Shown piece after piece: positions 1 through 9,105 of a DNA stretch of 64,000 bases; within the stretch, counting starts at the first letter, position 1; the number at the start of each line of letters is the position of its first letter. Made by a program: the position numbers and the translations under genes. The stretch is from Bacteroidota bacterium (GTDB lineage Bacteria; Bacteroidota; Bacteroidia; Bacteroidales; JAADJA01). The notes under the pieces are model-generated. The model ran no database searches. It was not told where the DNA came from and was given only the letters and a program-made list of their open reading frames with translations. The DNA lies in the NCBI GenBank assembly GCA_020444515.1, contig JAHLKX010000003.1, positions 248,001 through 312,000 of the forward strand, in the 5' to 3' direction.

Positions 1-1277
1 TTGATATGACACAAATACCGAAAGGTTCACACATACTGAACTTCCAGGTTATGGATACAGTGGGACTTTGGAGTGTTGTTACCACCAGTAATGTTGACAA
101 AATATCACTGCCCATCGCCAGTTTCGAAATAAGCGCGATAACTTATTGCGATTCAACCACGATTTCAACCATAGATAACAGCATCGACGGGGATGTTTAC
201 CTGTGGGATTTCGGCGACGGAACCACCAGTGAAGAGCAAGAGCCTTCACATACCTTCTTCAGTCCGGGGAACTATATCATCAGCCTTACAGTGACTGATA
301 CGACCTTGTGGAGCGACAGCACGCTCACCATGCCGTTTATGGTTGAAAGTGGAACAAGCTATGCATCCTTCGATGCAGAAGCCTGCGACAGCTATGTTTC
401 TCCAAGTGGTCTGTATACATGGACAGAAAGCGGTACTTATTATGACACGATCACAAACACAATTGGTTGTGACAGCATTATTACCGTGAACCTGACAATT
501 CTTGAATCGACCTATTCAACTATTGCGGAAGAGGTTTGCGACAGCTATACATCCCCTAGCGGAAATTACACCTGGGATGTTTCCGGGGTTTATTCCGATA
601 CGATTCCCAATGCAGCCGGCTGCGACAGTGTAATCAACATTAACCTGACGATCCATTACACTGCTTTCGCTGAAATAGATGCCTCCACCTGCGAACCATA
701 TATTTCACCCAGCGGGATTTATATATGGGAAGTAAGTGGAACATATAACGATACAATTACAACCCTGGCAGGTTGCGACAGCATCCTGACCATCAACCTG
801 ACCGTAGTTGAAGTGGATACATCGGTCACCGTTACCGATCCTGTACTTACAGCCAATGCAGAAGGGGCAAACTATCAGTGGCTACTATGTCCTTCCATGG
901 AGCCAATTGAAGGGGCTACCGAGCAGAGCTATACGGCAACGGAAAATGGATGGTATGCGGTGGAAGTCACTCAGAATGAGTGTACCGATACATCTTCTTG
1001 TTTTCAGATTTTGACAGTTGGAATGCACGTACCTCTCAGGGATGTGATCTCTGTTTTCCCCAACCCAACATCGGGACTTCTGCATGTTGATTTTGGGGAA
1101 ATGGTATCTGAAATAAAACTCATCCTGCGCAATAGCACGGGTGCCATCGTTTCCTCACATGAAATACTGAATACTTCCAATGCAACACTTGAGTTAAAAG
1201 GGGGGCAGGGATTGTATTTTCTGGAAGTTATTCAGTCCGATAGCAGGATAACTGTTTTCAAAGTTATGAAGGAATAA
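1..1277 (+). CDS. PKD-domain T9SS-secreted surface protein, 5' end outside window
   Basis: The open frame runs in from the left edge without a signal peptide, so this is the C-terminal part of a longer protein. Near the start is a PKD domain (DGDVYLWDFGDGTTS followed by GNYIISLTVTDT). Three tandem repeats of about 46 residues follow, each with a CDSY-SPSG-YTW...GCDS...NLTI pattern, so each repeat carries two cysteines. The C-terminus has a typical T9SS type A sorting domain (VFPNPTSGLLHVDF ... GLYFLEV ... FKVMKE). Inferred role: cell-surface or released adhesin/structural protein exported through T9SS. The cysteine repeat is common in Bacteroidota secreted proteins but I know no assigned function. 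Confidence 0.85.
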   Translation, partial: DMTQIPKGSHILNFQVMDTVGLWSVVTTSNVDKISLPIASFEISAITYCDSTTISTIDNSIDGDVYLWDFGDGTTSEEQEPSHTFFSPGNYIISLTVTDTTLWSDSTLTMPFMVESGTSYASFDAEACDSYVSPSGLYTWTESGTYYDTITNTIGCDSIITVNLTILESTYSTIAEEVCDSYTSPSGNYTWDVSGVYSDTIPNAAGCDSVININLTIHYTAFAEIDASTCEPYISPSGIYIWEVSGTYNDTITTLAGCDSILTINLTVVEVDTSVTVTDPVLTANAEGANYQWLLCPSMEPIEGATEQSYTATENGWYAVEVTQNECTDTSSCFQILTVGMHVPLRDVISVFPNPTSGLLHVDFGEMVSEIKLILRNSTGAIVSSHEILNTSNATLELKGGQGLYFLEVIQSDSRITVFKVMKE

Positions 1278-1307
1278 TCCGATTGGGCAATCAATTTTCA
1301 TTTCAAC

Positions 1308-1348
1308 AAAAAGAAAAGCAATCCAAAAGAGGATTGCTTTTCTTTTTT
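1308..1348. terminator. Bidirectional intrinsic terminator
   Basis: A perfect 14-bp inverted repeat (1311-1324 with 1331-1344, GC-containing core GCAATCC/GGATTGC) has a 6-nt loop, an A-run on the left and a T-run on the right. It lies between the convergent ends of the PKD/T9SS gene and sdhB, so it can stop transcription in both directions. Confidence 0.85.
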
Positions 1349-1363
1349 AAAGCAAGCTTTATG

Positions 1364-2113
1364 TTATTTTTCTGCACGCACTTTGGCCGCGAAAAATTCA
1401 CGGTTCATGCGCGCAATATTGGTCACTTTGATCTCCTTCGGGCATTCGGCTTCACAAGCATAGGTATTGGTGCAGTTTCCAAATCCCAATTCATCCATTT
1501 TTGCCACCATCTTCTGAACCCTTCGTTTAGCTTCAATTTTGCCCTGGGGTAACAATGCAAACTGGGATACTTTCGCCGAAACAAACAACATGGCCGATGC
1601 ATTTTTACAAGCTGCCACACAGGCACCACAGCCGATACAAGATGCTGCATCCATGGCCAGATCCGCATTTAATTTTGGAATGGGTATGGCATTGGCATCA
1701 GGTATGCCCCCGGTATCCACTGAAATAAATCCTCCGGCCTGGATGATCTCGTCAAAGGAGGAACGATCGACAATGAGGTCTTTGATCACCGGGAAAGGTT
1801 TGGCCCGCCAGGGTTCAATGGTAATGGTATCGCCATCTTTGAACTTGCGCATGTGCAACTGGCAGGTGGTGATGGCATCATCCGGTCCATGGGGCCTGCC
1901 ATTGATATACATGGAACACATACCACAGATGCCTTCACGACAATCATGATCGAATGCAACCGGTTCTTCACCTTTGGCAATGAGCTGTTCATTCAGCACA
2001 TCCATCATTTCCAGGAAAGAACTTTCCGGAGAAACATCGGAAATGGGATAGTTCACAAATTTTCCTTTTTCATCCGGTCCGGGTTGACGCCATATTTTGA
2101 GTGTGAGATTCAT
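1364..2113 (-). CDS. sdhB: Succinate dehydrogenase/fumarate reductase iron-sulfur subunit
   Basis: This 249-residue electron-transfer subunit carries the three expected iron-sulfur centres. A plant-type [2Fe-2S] site ([11 protein letters not shown], about residues 56-66, plus a downstream Cys) comes first. The C-terminal ferredoxin-like half has [12 protein letters not shown] (about 158-169) and [15 protein letters not shown] (about 213-227). It passes electrons between SdhA flavin and the membrane haem subunit. It is the last gene of a minus-strand sdhC-sdhA-sdhB operon, separated from sdhA by 91 nt containing an imperfect hairpin. In Bacteroidota such complexes often act as fumarate reductase in anaerobes, so direction cannot be fixed from sequence. 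Confidence 0.95.
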   Translation of the reverse strand: MNLTLKIWRQPGPDEKGKFVNYPISDVSPESSFLEMMDVLNEQLIAKGEEPVAFDHDCREGICGMCSMYINGRPHGPDDAITTCQLHMRKFKDGDTITIEPWRAKPFPVIKDLIVDRSSFDEIIQAGGFISVDTGGIPDANAIPIPKLNADLAMDAASCIGCGACVAACKNASAMLFVSAKVSQFALLPQGKIEAKRRVQKMVAKMDELGFGNCTNTYACEAECPKEIKVTNIARMNREFFAAKVRAEK

Positions 2114-2129
2114 ATAAATAAATTTTATT

Positions 2130-2201
2130 AGTTCGAAGTTTGAAGTTTGAAGTTATCAGGTTGTGGTAAAAAAGTATACTTCGAACATCAAACTTCAAAC
2201 T
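2130..2201. repeat. Imperfect inverted repeat between sdhA and sdhB
   Basis: Arms 2130-2153 and 2178-2201 are 24-nt imperfect complements (three mismatches, one tolerable as a wobble pair) built from units of the type AGTTTGAAGTTTGAAG, with a 24-nt spacer. Related TTCGAAGTT-type sequence recurs at 52370-52447 and 52690-52724, so this is a dispersed repeat family rather than a gene-specific site. Transcribed, it would fold into a long hairpin inside the sdh message. Confidence 0.75.
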
Positions 2202-2204
2202 GTT

Positions 2205-4157
2205 TTAGCTTTTTGCTTCCTTATAATTTCTTGTTTTTACTTCAATATATTCGTATTTCAGGGACTCTTTATTTAAGACCGGTTCCTGATCCGAACCTTT
2301 GTATTCCCATGCCGACACAAACATGTAGTCCTTATCATTCCTAACAGCCTCCCCCTCTTCGGTCTGGTATTCCTCACGGAAGTGTCCTCCGCACGATTCT
2401 TCCCGATTCAGGGCATCCATGGCCATCAACTCTCCCAGTTCCAGGAAATCGGCTACGCGGGTAGCTTTTTCAAGTTCTACATTCACACCTTTGAGGCTTC
2501 CCGGCACTTTAACATCTTTCCAGAATGCATCCCGCAATGCCCTGATCTCTTTGATCGCCTCTTCAAGTCCTTCTTTATTTCTGGCCATACCCACATGATC
2601 CCACATGAGTAAACCAAGCTTTTTATGAAAGGTATCCACAGTTGTGGACCCATTGTTATTCAACAACTTTTCAAGTTTATCCCTGACCTCTTTTTCCGCT
2701 TGTTCAAACTCCGGTAAATCGGTCTTGAAGAATGGCACATTGATTTGATCAGCAAGATAATTCTGAACGGTATAGGGAATTACAAAATATCCATCGGCGA
2801 GACCCTGCATCAGTGCAGAAGCACCCAGACGATTGGCGCCATGATCGGAGAAATTGGCTTCACCGGCAGCAAATAATCCGGGGATGGTGGTCTGCAATTC
2901 ATAATCTACCCAAATGCCGCCCATGGTATAGTGGATGGCCGGATAGATCATCATGGGTGTTTCATAGGGATTTTCATCCACGATCTTTTCATACATCTGG
3001 AAGAGGTTCCCATACCTGGCTTCGATAACCTCTTTGCCCAGTCGTTCAATGGCATGTTTGAAATCGAGGTACACGGCAAGTCCTGTATTACCAACTCCAT
3101 AACCGGCATCACATCTTTCTTTCGCAGCCCTGGAAGCCACATCTCTGGGAACCAGGTTTCCAAATGCCGGGTATCTCCGCTCTAGATAATAATCCCGGTC
3201 TTCTTCTTTTATTTCAGTGGGCTTCAACTGCCCCTTCTGGATTTTCTCGGCATCTTCTTTGTTCTTCGGGACCCAGATGCGGCCATCATTCCGCAAACTT
3301 TCGCTCATGAGCGTCAGTTTACTCTGGTAATCACCGTGTACCGGAATACAGGTCGGATGGATCTGCACCATACAGGGATTTCCAAATACGGCACCCCGTT
3401 TATAACATTGCCAGGCTGCACTGCCATTTGAATTCATGGCATTGGTCGACAGGAAGAATACATTACCATAACCACCTGTGGCAAGCACCACAGCGTGTGC
3501 TGCAAAGCGCTCTATTTCGCCCGTAACGGTATTGCGGGTAATAATGCCCCGTGCTCTGCCATCAATAATAACCAGGTCAAGCATTTCACGACGGACATAC
3601 ATTTCAACCGATCCCCTTGAAACTTCCTTGCTCAATGCACTGTAGGCACCTAAAAGTAATTGTTGTCCGGTTTGTCCGCGTGCATAAAATGTCCGGCTGA
3701 CCAGTGCGCCGCCAAATGAACGATTGTCGAGCAAGCCACCATATTCCCTGGCAAAAGGTACGCCCTGAGCAACACATTGATCAATTATATTGTTGCTGAC
3801 TTCAGCCAGGCGATACACATTGGCTTCACGGGAGCGGTAATCACCGCCTTTAATCGTATCATAAAACAAGCGATAAATGCTGTCGCCGTCATTGGGATAA
3901 TTCTTGGCGGCATTGATCCCACCCTGGGCTGCAATGCTATGGGCCCTGCGCGGGCTATCCTGAATACAGAAGTTCTTGACCTTGAAGCCAAGTTCACCCA
4001 GGCTGGCCGCCGCTGCAGCACCGGCAAGTCCGGTCCCAACAACGATCACTTCAAGTTTACGCTTATTGGCCGGGTTCACCAGGTTTTGATGTGCTTTATA
4101 ATTCGTCCATTTCTCAGCCAGCGTTCCTTCAGGTATTTTTGATTTTAAAGTAGCCAT
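2205..4157 (-). CDS. sdhA: Succinate dehydrogenase/fumarate reductase flavoprotein subunit
   Basis: This 650-residue catalytic subunit oxidises succinate or reduces fumarate using covalently bound FAD. The N-terminal dinucleotide fold is seen as [19 protein letters not shown] (about residues 37-55), and the FAD-linking histidine lies in [13 protein letters not shown]. The substrate-site segments [10 protein letters not shown] and the arginine-rich [16 protein letters not shown] are present, as is [12 protein letters not shown] typical of the capping domain. Length and style match the B-type (Bacillus/Bacteroidota) enzyme. It sits 22 nt downstream of sdhC and upstream of sdhB, in one operon. 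Confidence 0.96.
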   Translation of the reverse strand: MATLKSKIPEGTLAEKWTNYKAHQNLVNPANKRKLEVIVVGTGLAGAAAAASLGELGFKVKNFCIQDSPRRAHSIAAQGGINAAKNYPNDGDSIYRLFYDTIKGGDYRSREANVYRLAEVSNNIIDQCVAQGVPFAREYGGLLDNRSFGGALVSRTFYARGQTGQQLLLGAYSALSKEVSRGSVEMYVRREMLDLVIIDGRARGIITRNTVTGEIERFAAHAVVLATGGYGNVFFLSTNAMNSNGSAAWQCYKRGAVFGNPCMVQIHPTCIPVHGDYQSKLTLMSESLRNDGRIWVPKNKEDAEKIQKGQLKPTEIKEEDRDYYLERRYPAFGNLVPRDVASRAAKERCDAGYGVGNTGLAVYLDFKHAIERLGKEVIEARYGNLFQMYEKIVDENPYETPMMIYPAIHYTMGGIWVDYELQTTIPGLFAAGEANFSDHGANRLGASALMQGLADGYFVIPYTVQNYLADQINVPFFKTDLPEFEQAEKEVRDKLEKLLNNNGSTTVDTFHKKLGLLMWDHVGMARNKEGLEEAIKEIRALRDAFWKDVKVPGSLKGVNVELEKATRVADFLELGELMAMDALNREESCGGHFREEYQTEEGEAVRNDKDYMFVSAWEYKGSDQEPVLNKESLKYEYIEVKTRNYKEAKS

Positions 4158-4179
4158 ATATCAATTTGTTTTCTTCAGA

Positions 4180-4854
4180 TTAATAATTACCGAAATAAAT
4201 AACCAGCGGAATCGTAATATAACCGATGGCCAGCACAATGGAAACAAGCGTGCTAAGACTCTTAATAAGGGGGGTGTATTTTGTATGGTTCAATCCCAGT
4301 GATTGAAATCCCGACTGAAATCCATGATGCAGATGGAAAGCCAGGATGAGGATGGCCACGATATAGCCAATTACATAAATTCCCATTTGGAACTTGGCGA
4401 TAACAAGGGCCCCCAGATTATGATATGCTTCACCGCCAATCATAACATCTTCCACCTGTCCAAGGAATTTGGCCTTGATATAAAAATCGCCCAGGTGAAT
4501 GACCAGAAAAATAAAAATGATGACAGCCGTATGGATCATGAATTTGGAAAATGGCGAAGTGTGCGACCATCCTTCAATTTTATATCGGTTAGGCCGGGCC
4601 ATCCAGTTCTGGATCTGCAGGATCAATCCATAAATAATATGAATTAAAAAACCGCCAAAGAGAACCACTTCGAATACCTTGATAAGGATGTTGGTTCCCA
4701 TGAAATGGGCGGCAATATTAAACGTATCCGTTGCAGGTAAAAGCACCAACATGTTGATACTCATGTGAACAAACAGGAACGTTATCAGGAACAAACCGGC
4801 AAATGCCATCACATATTTCTTGGTCAATGATGATTGTGTTAACGAATTACCCAT
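4180..4854 (-). CDS. sdhC: Succinate dehydrogenase/fumarate reductase cytochrome b subunit
   Basis: This 224-residue membrane subunit anchors the SdhAB dimer and carries haem and quinone sites. Five hydrophobic segments are visible (for example around AFAGLFLITFLFVHMSINM, FEVVLFGGFLIHIIYGLIL, HTAVIIFIFLVIHLGDFY, GIYVIGYIVAILILAFHLHH, LSTLVSIVLAIGYITIPLVI) with histidines at the membrane positions expected for two b haems. A single five-helix subunit marks the B-type complex. It is the first gene of the operon. A candidate promoter lies about 70 nt upstream on the minus strand. Confidence 0.93.
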   Translation of the reverse strand: MGNSLTQSSLTKKYVMAFAGLFLITFLFVHMSINMLVLLPATDTFNIAAHFMGTNILIKVFEVVLFGGFLIHIIYGLILQIQNWMARPNRYKIEGWSHTSPFSKFMIHTAVIIFIFLVIHLGDFYIKAKFLGQVEDVMIGGEAYHNLGALVIAKFQMGIYVIGYIVAILILAFHLHHGFQSGFQSLGLNHTKYTPLIKSLSTLVSIVLAIGYITIPLVIYFGNY

Positions 4855-4922
4855 GATGTGTCTTTTTGTGTCTTTAACTTATCCTAAATAAGATCATTTT
4901 TGTGTTAACGAAGTAACACAAG

Positions 4923-4930
4923 CAAAAATA
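4923..4930 (-). promoter_or_regulatory. Candidate -7 element for sdhCAB
   Basis: Read on the minus strand this is TATTTTTG, an exact match to the Bacteroidota -7 consensus TAnnTTTG, 68 nt before the sdhC start. No good TTG -33 element was found at the usual distance, so support is moderate. Confidence 0.4.
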
Positions 4931-5006
4931 ATTTTTTATTCGTATGGAAGCATCTTAATTCTGATATTTGTCGTAATTTTTACAAGATTTAAATTAAGCT
5001 TCTTCG

Positions 5007-6293
5007 ATGAAAAAAATATTATACAACCCGGATTTTCATAGAAACAACCGGACTATACTTGCCAAATCACTCCAGCCATCTTCAATAGCGATCATTACAG
5101 GCAATGATGAGCTCAACCGCAATGGCGACCAGAATTTCCCTTTTCGTCAAAGTTCCGACCTTTTTTATTTTACCGGAATTGAGCAGGAAAAAACCATGTT
5201 GGTGCTTTGCCCCGAACATCCCGATCCAAAAATGCGTGAGATCATATTCGCCATCAAGCCTGATCCCATCCTTGAAACATGGACCGGATATAAACTGACA
5301 ACGGAAGAGATCTGGGCAACTTCCGGAATCAAAACAGTGAAATGGATCAATGATGCTGACATGGTTTTGCGCGATCTTATTCTCAATGCTGAAAATATTT
5401 ATCTTAACCTGAACGAATATACCAAATACCAGAATCCGGTTTCCTACCAGGCCGAACGCCTGGCACATGAGTTGAAACAATCCTATCCGGCACATCGGTT
5501 TCACCGTTTGGCACCGTTAATAACAATCCAGCGGCTGATCAAACAACCCATAGAAATCGAGCACATGCAGGAAGCCTGCAAAATCACCGGGACCGCTTTT
5601 CAGAGGGTACTGAAATTTGTAAAGCCGGGAGTTACAGAATACGAAGTAGAGGCCGAAATGATCCATGAGTTTATCCGTAAAGGTGCCCGGGGTCATGCCT
5701 ATCAACCCATCGTGGGCAGTGGTGAAAATGCGCTGGTATTACACTATACCGAAAATAGCGGCACGTGTAAGAATGGGGAATTACTCCTGATGGATTTTGG
5801 TGCCGAATATGGAAATTATGCTGCCGATTGCAGCCGCACCATTCCGGTAAATGGTAAATTTACTCCCCGGCAAAAAGCATGTTATGAAGCGGTCTTGCGG
5901 GTCCAAAAATCGGCAACAAAGTTGTTTGTTCCCGGCAAAACCATCGATGAGATCAACAAAACGGTTTGGAAGATGATGGAAGAAGAGATGATCGGCCTGG
6001 GTTTGTTTACTGCGAAAGAGGTAAAAAGTCAGGATCCTGAAAAACCGCTCTTTTTTAATTACCTCATGCATGGCGTAGCACATTTTATCGGATTGGATGT
6101 TCATGATGTGGGAAGCAAATACCAGAAACTAAAAAGGGGAATGGTATTAACCCTTGAGCCCGGCATTTATATCAAAGATGAAAACATCGGGATACGGATT
6201 GAAAATAATATTGTGGTGGATGAGGTTCCGATAGATCTGATGACCGAAATACCCAGGGAAGTGAGTGAGATTGAAGCGCTGATGCATCAATAA
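5007..6293 (+). CDS. pepP: Xaa-Pro aminopeptidase (aminopeptidase P)
   Basis: This 428-residue cytoplasmic metallopeptidase removes N-terminal residues preceding proline. The N-terminal creatinase-like domain includes the conserved RQSSDLFYFTGIEQ segment. The C-terminal pita-bread domain carries the dinuclear metal ligands: Asp in LLMDFGAEYGNYAADCSRT, His in HGVAHFIGLDVHDVG, Glu in TLEPGIYI and Glu in IRIENNIVV. Length is normal for PepP. The gene is divergent from sdhC, and its end overlaps the convergent FKBP gene by 7 nt. Confidence 0.93.
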   Translation: MKKILYNPDFHRNNRTILAKSLQPSSIAIITGNDELNRNGDQNFPFRQSSDLFYFTGIEQEKTMLVLCPEHPDPKMREIIFAIKPDPILETWTGYKLTTEEIWATSGIKTVKWINDADMVLRDLILNAENIYLNLNEYTKYQNPVSYQAERLAHELKQSYPAHRFHRLAPLITIQRLIKQPIEIEHMQEACKITGTAFQRVLKFVKPGVTEYEVEAEMIHEFIRKGARGHAYQPIVGSGENALVLHYTENSGTCKNGELLLMDFGAEYGNYAADCSRTIPVNGKFTPRQKACYEAVLRVQKSATKLFVPGKTIDEINKTVWKMMEEEMIGLGLFTAKEVKSQDPEKPLFFNYLMHGVAHFIGLDVHDVGSKYQKLKRGMVLTLEPGIYIKDENIGIRIENNIVVDEVPIDLMTEIPREVSEIEALMHQ

Positions 6294-6733
6294 AAATCCA
6301 CCAGTTCAATATCAAAGATCAATACAGAATTTGAGGGTATATCACCCAGACTTCTTTCACCATAAGCCAGACCGCTGGGAATGTAAAAAGTGCCTCTACC
6401 GCCCGGTTTGAGCATGGGAACACCGATTTTCCATCCCGTAATTACAGTTGAAAGATTCAAATCGATGGGTGAGGTTACTTCATCGAATACCGTACCATTG
6501 GTCAACCAACCCTTATAAATCACCCGAATCGTATAAGACAGATTGGGATGGTACCCTGTTCCCTCTTTGGTGATGTTGTAATATAATCCGGAGCTATGTT
6601 TGGTAGCTTCCTTGTCATTATCCTTTAAATATTGCTGTATGATCTTATCATCTTTTTCTGCTTGTGATTCTTTGTCTTTTTTGCAAGCTCCAAGCGCGAA
6701 CATCATCAAACCGAAAATCAAAAATTTTTTCAT
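6287..6733 (-). CDS. FKBP-type peptidyl-prolyl isomerase lipoprotein
   Basis: This 148-residue protein starts with a lipoprotein signal (MKKFLIFGLMMFALGAC, lipobox LGAC) followed by a lysine-rich linker. The FKBP fold is recognised from VIYKGWLTNGTVFDE, VITGWKIGVPMLKPGGRG and IPSGLAYGERSLGDIPSNS. It should catalyse proline isomerisation in proteins at the periplasmic face of the membrane. The gene is single, with a short leader. Confidence 0.9.
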   Translation of the reverse strand: MKKFLIFGLMMFALGACKKDKESQAEKDDKIIQQYLKDNDKEATKHSSGLYYNITKEGTGYHPNLSYTIRVIYKGWLTNGTVFDEVTSPIDLNLSTVITGWKIGVPMLKPGGRGTFYIPSGLAYGERSLGDIPSNSVLIFDIELVDFY

Positions 6734-6748
6734 AAAATAATTTTTGGC

Positions 6749-6756
6749 AAAAATAG
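6749..6756 (-). promoter_or_regulatory. Candidate -7 element for the FKBP gene
   Basis: On the minus strand this reads TATTTTTG, matching TAnnTTTG, 15 nt before the start codon. The -33 region is not convincing. Confidence 0.35.
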
Positions 6757-6838
6757 CGGAATTTAAGCAGGTAGCTCACCGAAAGTTGATTCATTAAGCA
6801 GAATCTCTTTCAAAACATACAGGCTGATCAAACGTTTA

Positions 6839-7264
6839 ATGAATATGACAGAAAAACCGGACAGGCTGATATTATTCGATCCGCTATGCAATCTTTGTTC
6901 TGGAGTTGTGCAATACCTCCTTAAACATGATCGTAAAGGCCTGTTCCTCTATGGATCATTGTTTTCAGGACCGGGTAAACAAATCAAGAAAGCGTTGAGC
7001 TGGTCACAACAAAAAAATACCATTATTTACATGGAAGGCGACCGGGTTCTCACACAATCGGATGCAGCCATCAGGATCCTATCCTTATTGCCGGGTTTGC
7101 ACAGCCTTTTTGCTGTGTTAAAGGGTTTTCCAAAACCTTTGCGTGATTGGGTTTATAAGATCATTGCCCAAAATCGATACCGTTGGTTTGGAAAACGAAC
7201 TTCACCTTTCCATCCAGCAACTGAATTCAAAGATAAATTCATCGATTATAATGAAATGTTCTGA
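6839..7264 (+). CDS. DCC-family thiol-disulfide oxidoreductase-like protein (DUF393)
   Basis: This 141-residue protein begins with the family signature LILFDPLCNLCSGVVQYLL; the CxxC pair is C17/C20. The middle follows the family pattern (SDAAIRILSLLPGLHSL, then RDWVYKIIAQNRYRWFGKR). Family members are thioredoxin-like and of unclear substrate. In many members the end of the domain has another cysteine just after the FGKR-type motif; here that stretch reads TSPFHP and lacks it. ATG at 6845 is an alternative start. Confidence 0.85.
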   Translation: MNMTEKPDRLILFDPLCNLCSGVVQYLLKHDRKGLFLYGSLFSGPGKQIKKALSWSQQKNTIIYMEGDRVLTQSDAAIRILSLLPGLHSLFAVLKGFPKPLRDWVYKIIAQNRYRWFGKRTSPFHPATEFKDKFIDYNEMF

Positions 7265-7371
7265 CCAAAAGCACTTCCCAATTAACATTTTCGTGTGAAT
7301 AAAAAAATCGGGACACTCCGGAAGATTCCTGACAATAATTGAACTTTGCATGACGTTGGAATTCAACTTTT

Positions 7372-8334
7372 ATGCTAAGAAGACCCGGGATCATCACAGG
7401 ATTGTTTTTATTCCTTATTTCTTTCGCACAGGCACAGTTGCCCAGCCGTAAGATCACCAAGGAAGAGTACATTGGAATGTACAAGGATATTGCCATTGAG
7501 GAAATGAACATGTACCACATTCCTGCCAGCATCACCCTGGCACAGGGTATCCTTGAATCAGCATATGGCAACAGCACCCTGGCTAAAAAAGCAAATAACC
7601 ACTTTGGCATCAAATGTCATAAAGGTTGGAACGGCAAAACCTATCACATGGATGATGATGCCCGTGATGAATGCTTCAGACGATACAATCACCCGCATGA
7701 ATCTTTTAAAGACCATTCTATTTTCCTCACAACAAGAGATCGGTATGCTTTTCTATTTGATCTGGCCATCAACGATTACAAGGGTTGGGCAAAAGGTTTA
7801 AAACAAGCTGGATATGCAACGAATCCCAAATACCCGCAACTCCTGATCGGCATCATCGAAGAATATAAACTTTATGAGTACGACCGTTACTATCAGGAAC
7901 CTTTCCTGGCCGAAAACAAAAAGACTTCCCGAACAACTGCTTCATATGCGGGTTCCTCAAGAAAAGAGGACTTTCAGCCGGTTACGATTGGGGCCTCGAA
8001 CAGGCAGGTATATGAAAACAATGGTGTAAAGTTTATTTATGCCCGACGGGGGGATAACTTTTATAAAATAGCCCGGGACTTTAACATCTACACCTGGCAG
8101 GTTTATCGCTACAACGACTTGAAAAAAAAGGATCCGATTGATGAAGGGCAGATCCTCTATTTGGAACGGAAAAACAGACAGGCCGAACAGGAAGTTCATG
8201 TCGTGAATCCCGGTGAAGACCTGTATTCCATTTCTCAGCAGTATGCAATCAAGCTTAAAAAGCTGTGTCGATATAATACCCTTGACAAAGATGCGGAATT
8301 GTTTCCCGGTCAACGAATAAAACTTAAAAAATAA
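7372..8334 (+). CDS. Secreted peptidoglycan hydrolase: glucosaminidase domain plus two LysM
   Basis: This 320-residue protein has a signal peptide (MLRRPGIITGLFLFLISFAQAQ). A glucosaminidase (family 73-like) domain follows at about residues 30-165, with ASITLAQGILESAYGNS containing the expected catalytic Glu and NNHFGIKCH downstream. Two LysM modules close the protein (RRGDNFYKIARDFNIY and VNPGEDLYSISQQYAIK). It probably cleaves peptidoglycan glycan strands in the periplasm or during cell separation. It precedes the deaminase-like gene by 6 nt, so the two are likely co-transcribed. Confidence 0.92.
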   Translation: MLRRPGIITGLFLFLISFAQAQLPSRKITKEEYIGMYKDIAIEEMNMYHIPASITLAQGILESAYGNSTLAKKANNHFGIKCHKGWNGKTYHMDDDARDECFRRYNHPHESFKDHSIFLTTRDRYAFLFDLAINDYKGWAKGLKQAGYATNPKYPQLLIGIIEEYKLYEYDRYYQEPFLAENKKTSRTTASYAGSSRKEDFQPVTIGASNRQVYENNGVKFIYARRGDNFYKIARDFNIYTWQVYRYNDLKKKDPIDEGQILYLERKNRQAEQEVHVVNPGEDLYSISQQYAIKLKKLCRYNTLDKDAELFPGQRIKLKK

Positions 8335-8340
8335 AATATC

Positions 8341-8898
8341 GTGGTCAAATCCCGGATCGGTCTGATCATTTTTTTCTTTCTGCTTCTTTTTTTTATGCTG
8401 GTGGTATTCCAGTCAAAACTTCATCGCTTTAAAAGTGATGAAGAATTACCCGAAGCATTCAGAAAAGAAATGGCCGGATTAGCATCAGAATCACTCCGGT
8501 CACTGGATGTACCGGTAGGTGCCCTCCTGGTTTACGAGCATGAAATTATTGGGCGTGGTTTTAATACTGTCCGGTTGGAAAATAATGTTTCGGGGCATGC
8601 AGAGATCAATGCCATCAATGATGCCATAAAAAAAATGGGGCTGGATGCATTCAGTCGACTCAACCGGGAGAAACTGGTTCTATACACCACTTTTGAACCC
8701 TGTGAAATGTGCCGGGGAACCATGCTCCATTACAATATCCTGAACATGCACTATGTAAAAGCAAAATCGCTCACACATTGGTGGAGGGTTCAGTTGAAAG
8801 GGCTGCGCTATGAATTAAAAAAAAGGCAAACGGGAGATGAGGATTTACAGGATTCATTGTTTATGCTTCATCCCGATTATCCTGACAGAAACAAATAA
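8341..8898 (+). CDS. Membrane-anchored cytidine/guanine/tRNA-type deaminase-like protein
   Basis: The 185-residue protein (GTG start) opens with a hydrophobic helix (residues 6-23) after a positively charged start. A deaminase zinc-site pattern follows: His86-Ala-Glu88 in SGHAEINA and PCEMC with Cys121/Cys124. That places it in the CMP/dCMP/TadA/guanine deaminase fold. A lone N-terminal helix with a basic N-terminus would put the catalytic domain outside the cytoplasm, which is unusual for this fold. The substrate cannot be named from sequence. It is 6 nt behind the glucosaminidase gene. Confidence 0.8.
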   Translation: MVKSRIGLIIFFFLLLFFMLVVFQSKLHRFKSDEELPEAFRKEMAGLASESLRSLDVPVGALLVYEHEIIGRGFNTVRLENNVSGHAEINAINDAIKKMGLDAFSRLNREKLVLYTTFEPCEMCRGTMLHYNILNMHYVKAKSLTHWWRVQLKGLRYELKKRQTGDEDLQDSLFMLHPDYPDRNK

Positions 8899-8899
8899 C

Positions 8900-9085
8900 A
8901 TGATACACTCGGTTAGCCGGATACCGGACCATCAGATCATTTTCCACAAAAGGAAAACCATATCAGATTCTTTCAGTTTACCCGAACTGGAAACAATCAA
9001 TGGGGTTAACACGTATCTTGAAGAGAAAAACAATGCTGTGCTAATCCCGCAGTGCTATGGATTTAAAAACCCGGATATTCAATAG
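8900..9085 (+). CDS. Small hypothetical protein (61 aa)
   Basis: An ATG lies one nucleotide after the stop of the deaminase gene and opens a 61-codon frame. The product has no signal peptide, transmembrane helix or motif that I recognise, but its composition is mixed and protein-like. The position between two same-strand genes (20-nt gap to the next) fits a small operon member. It could also be chance coding. Confidence 0.4.
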   Translation: MIHSVSRIPDHQIIFHKRKTISDSFSLPELETINGVNTYLEEKNNAVLIPQCYGFKNPDIQ

Positions 9086-9105
9086 AAACAGATTTAAAAA
9101 GCATC

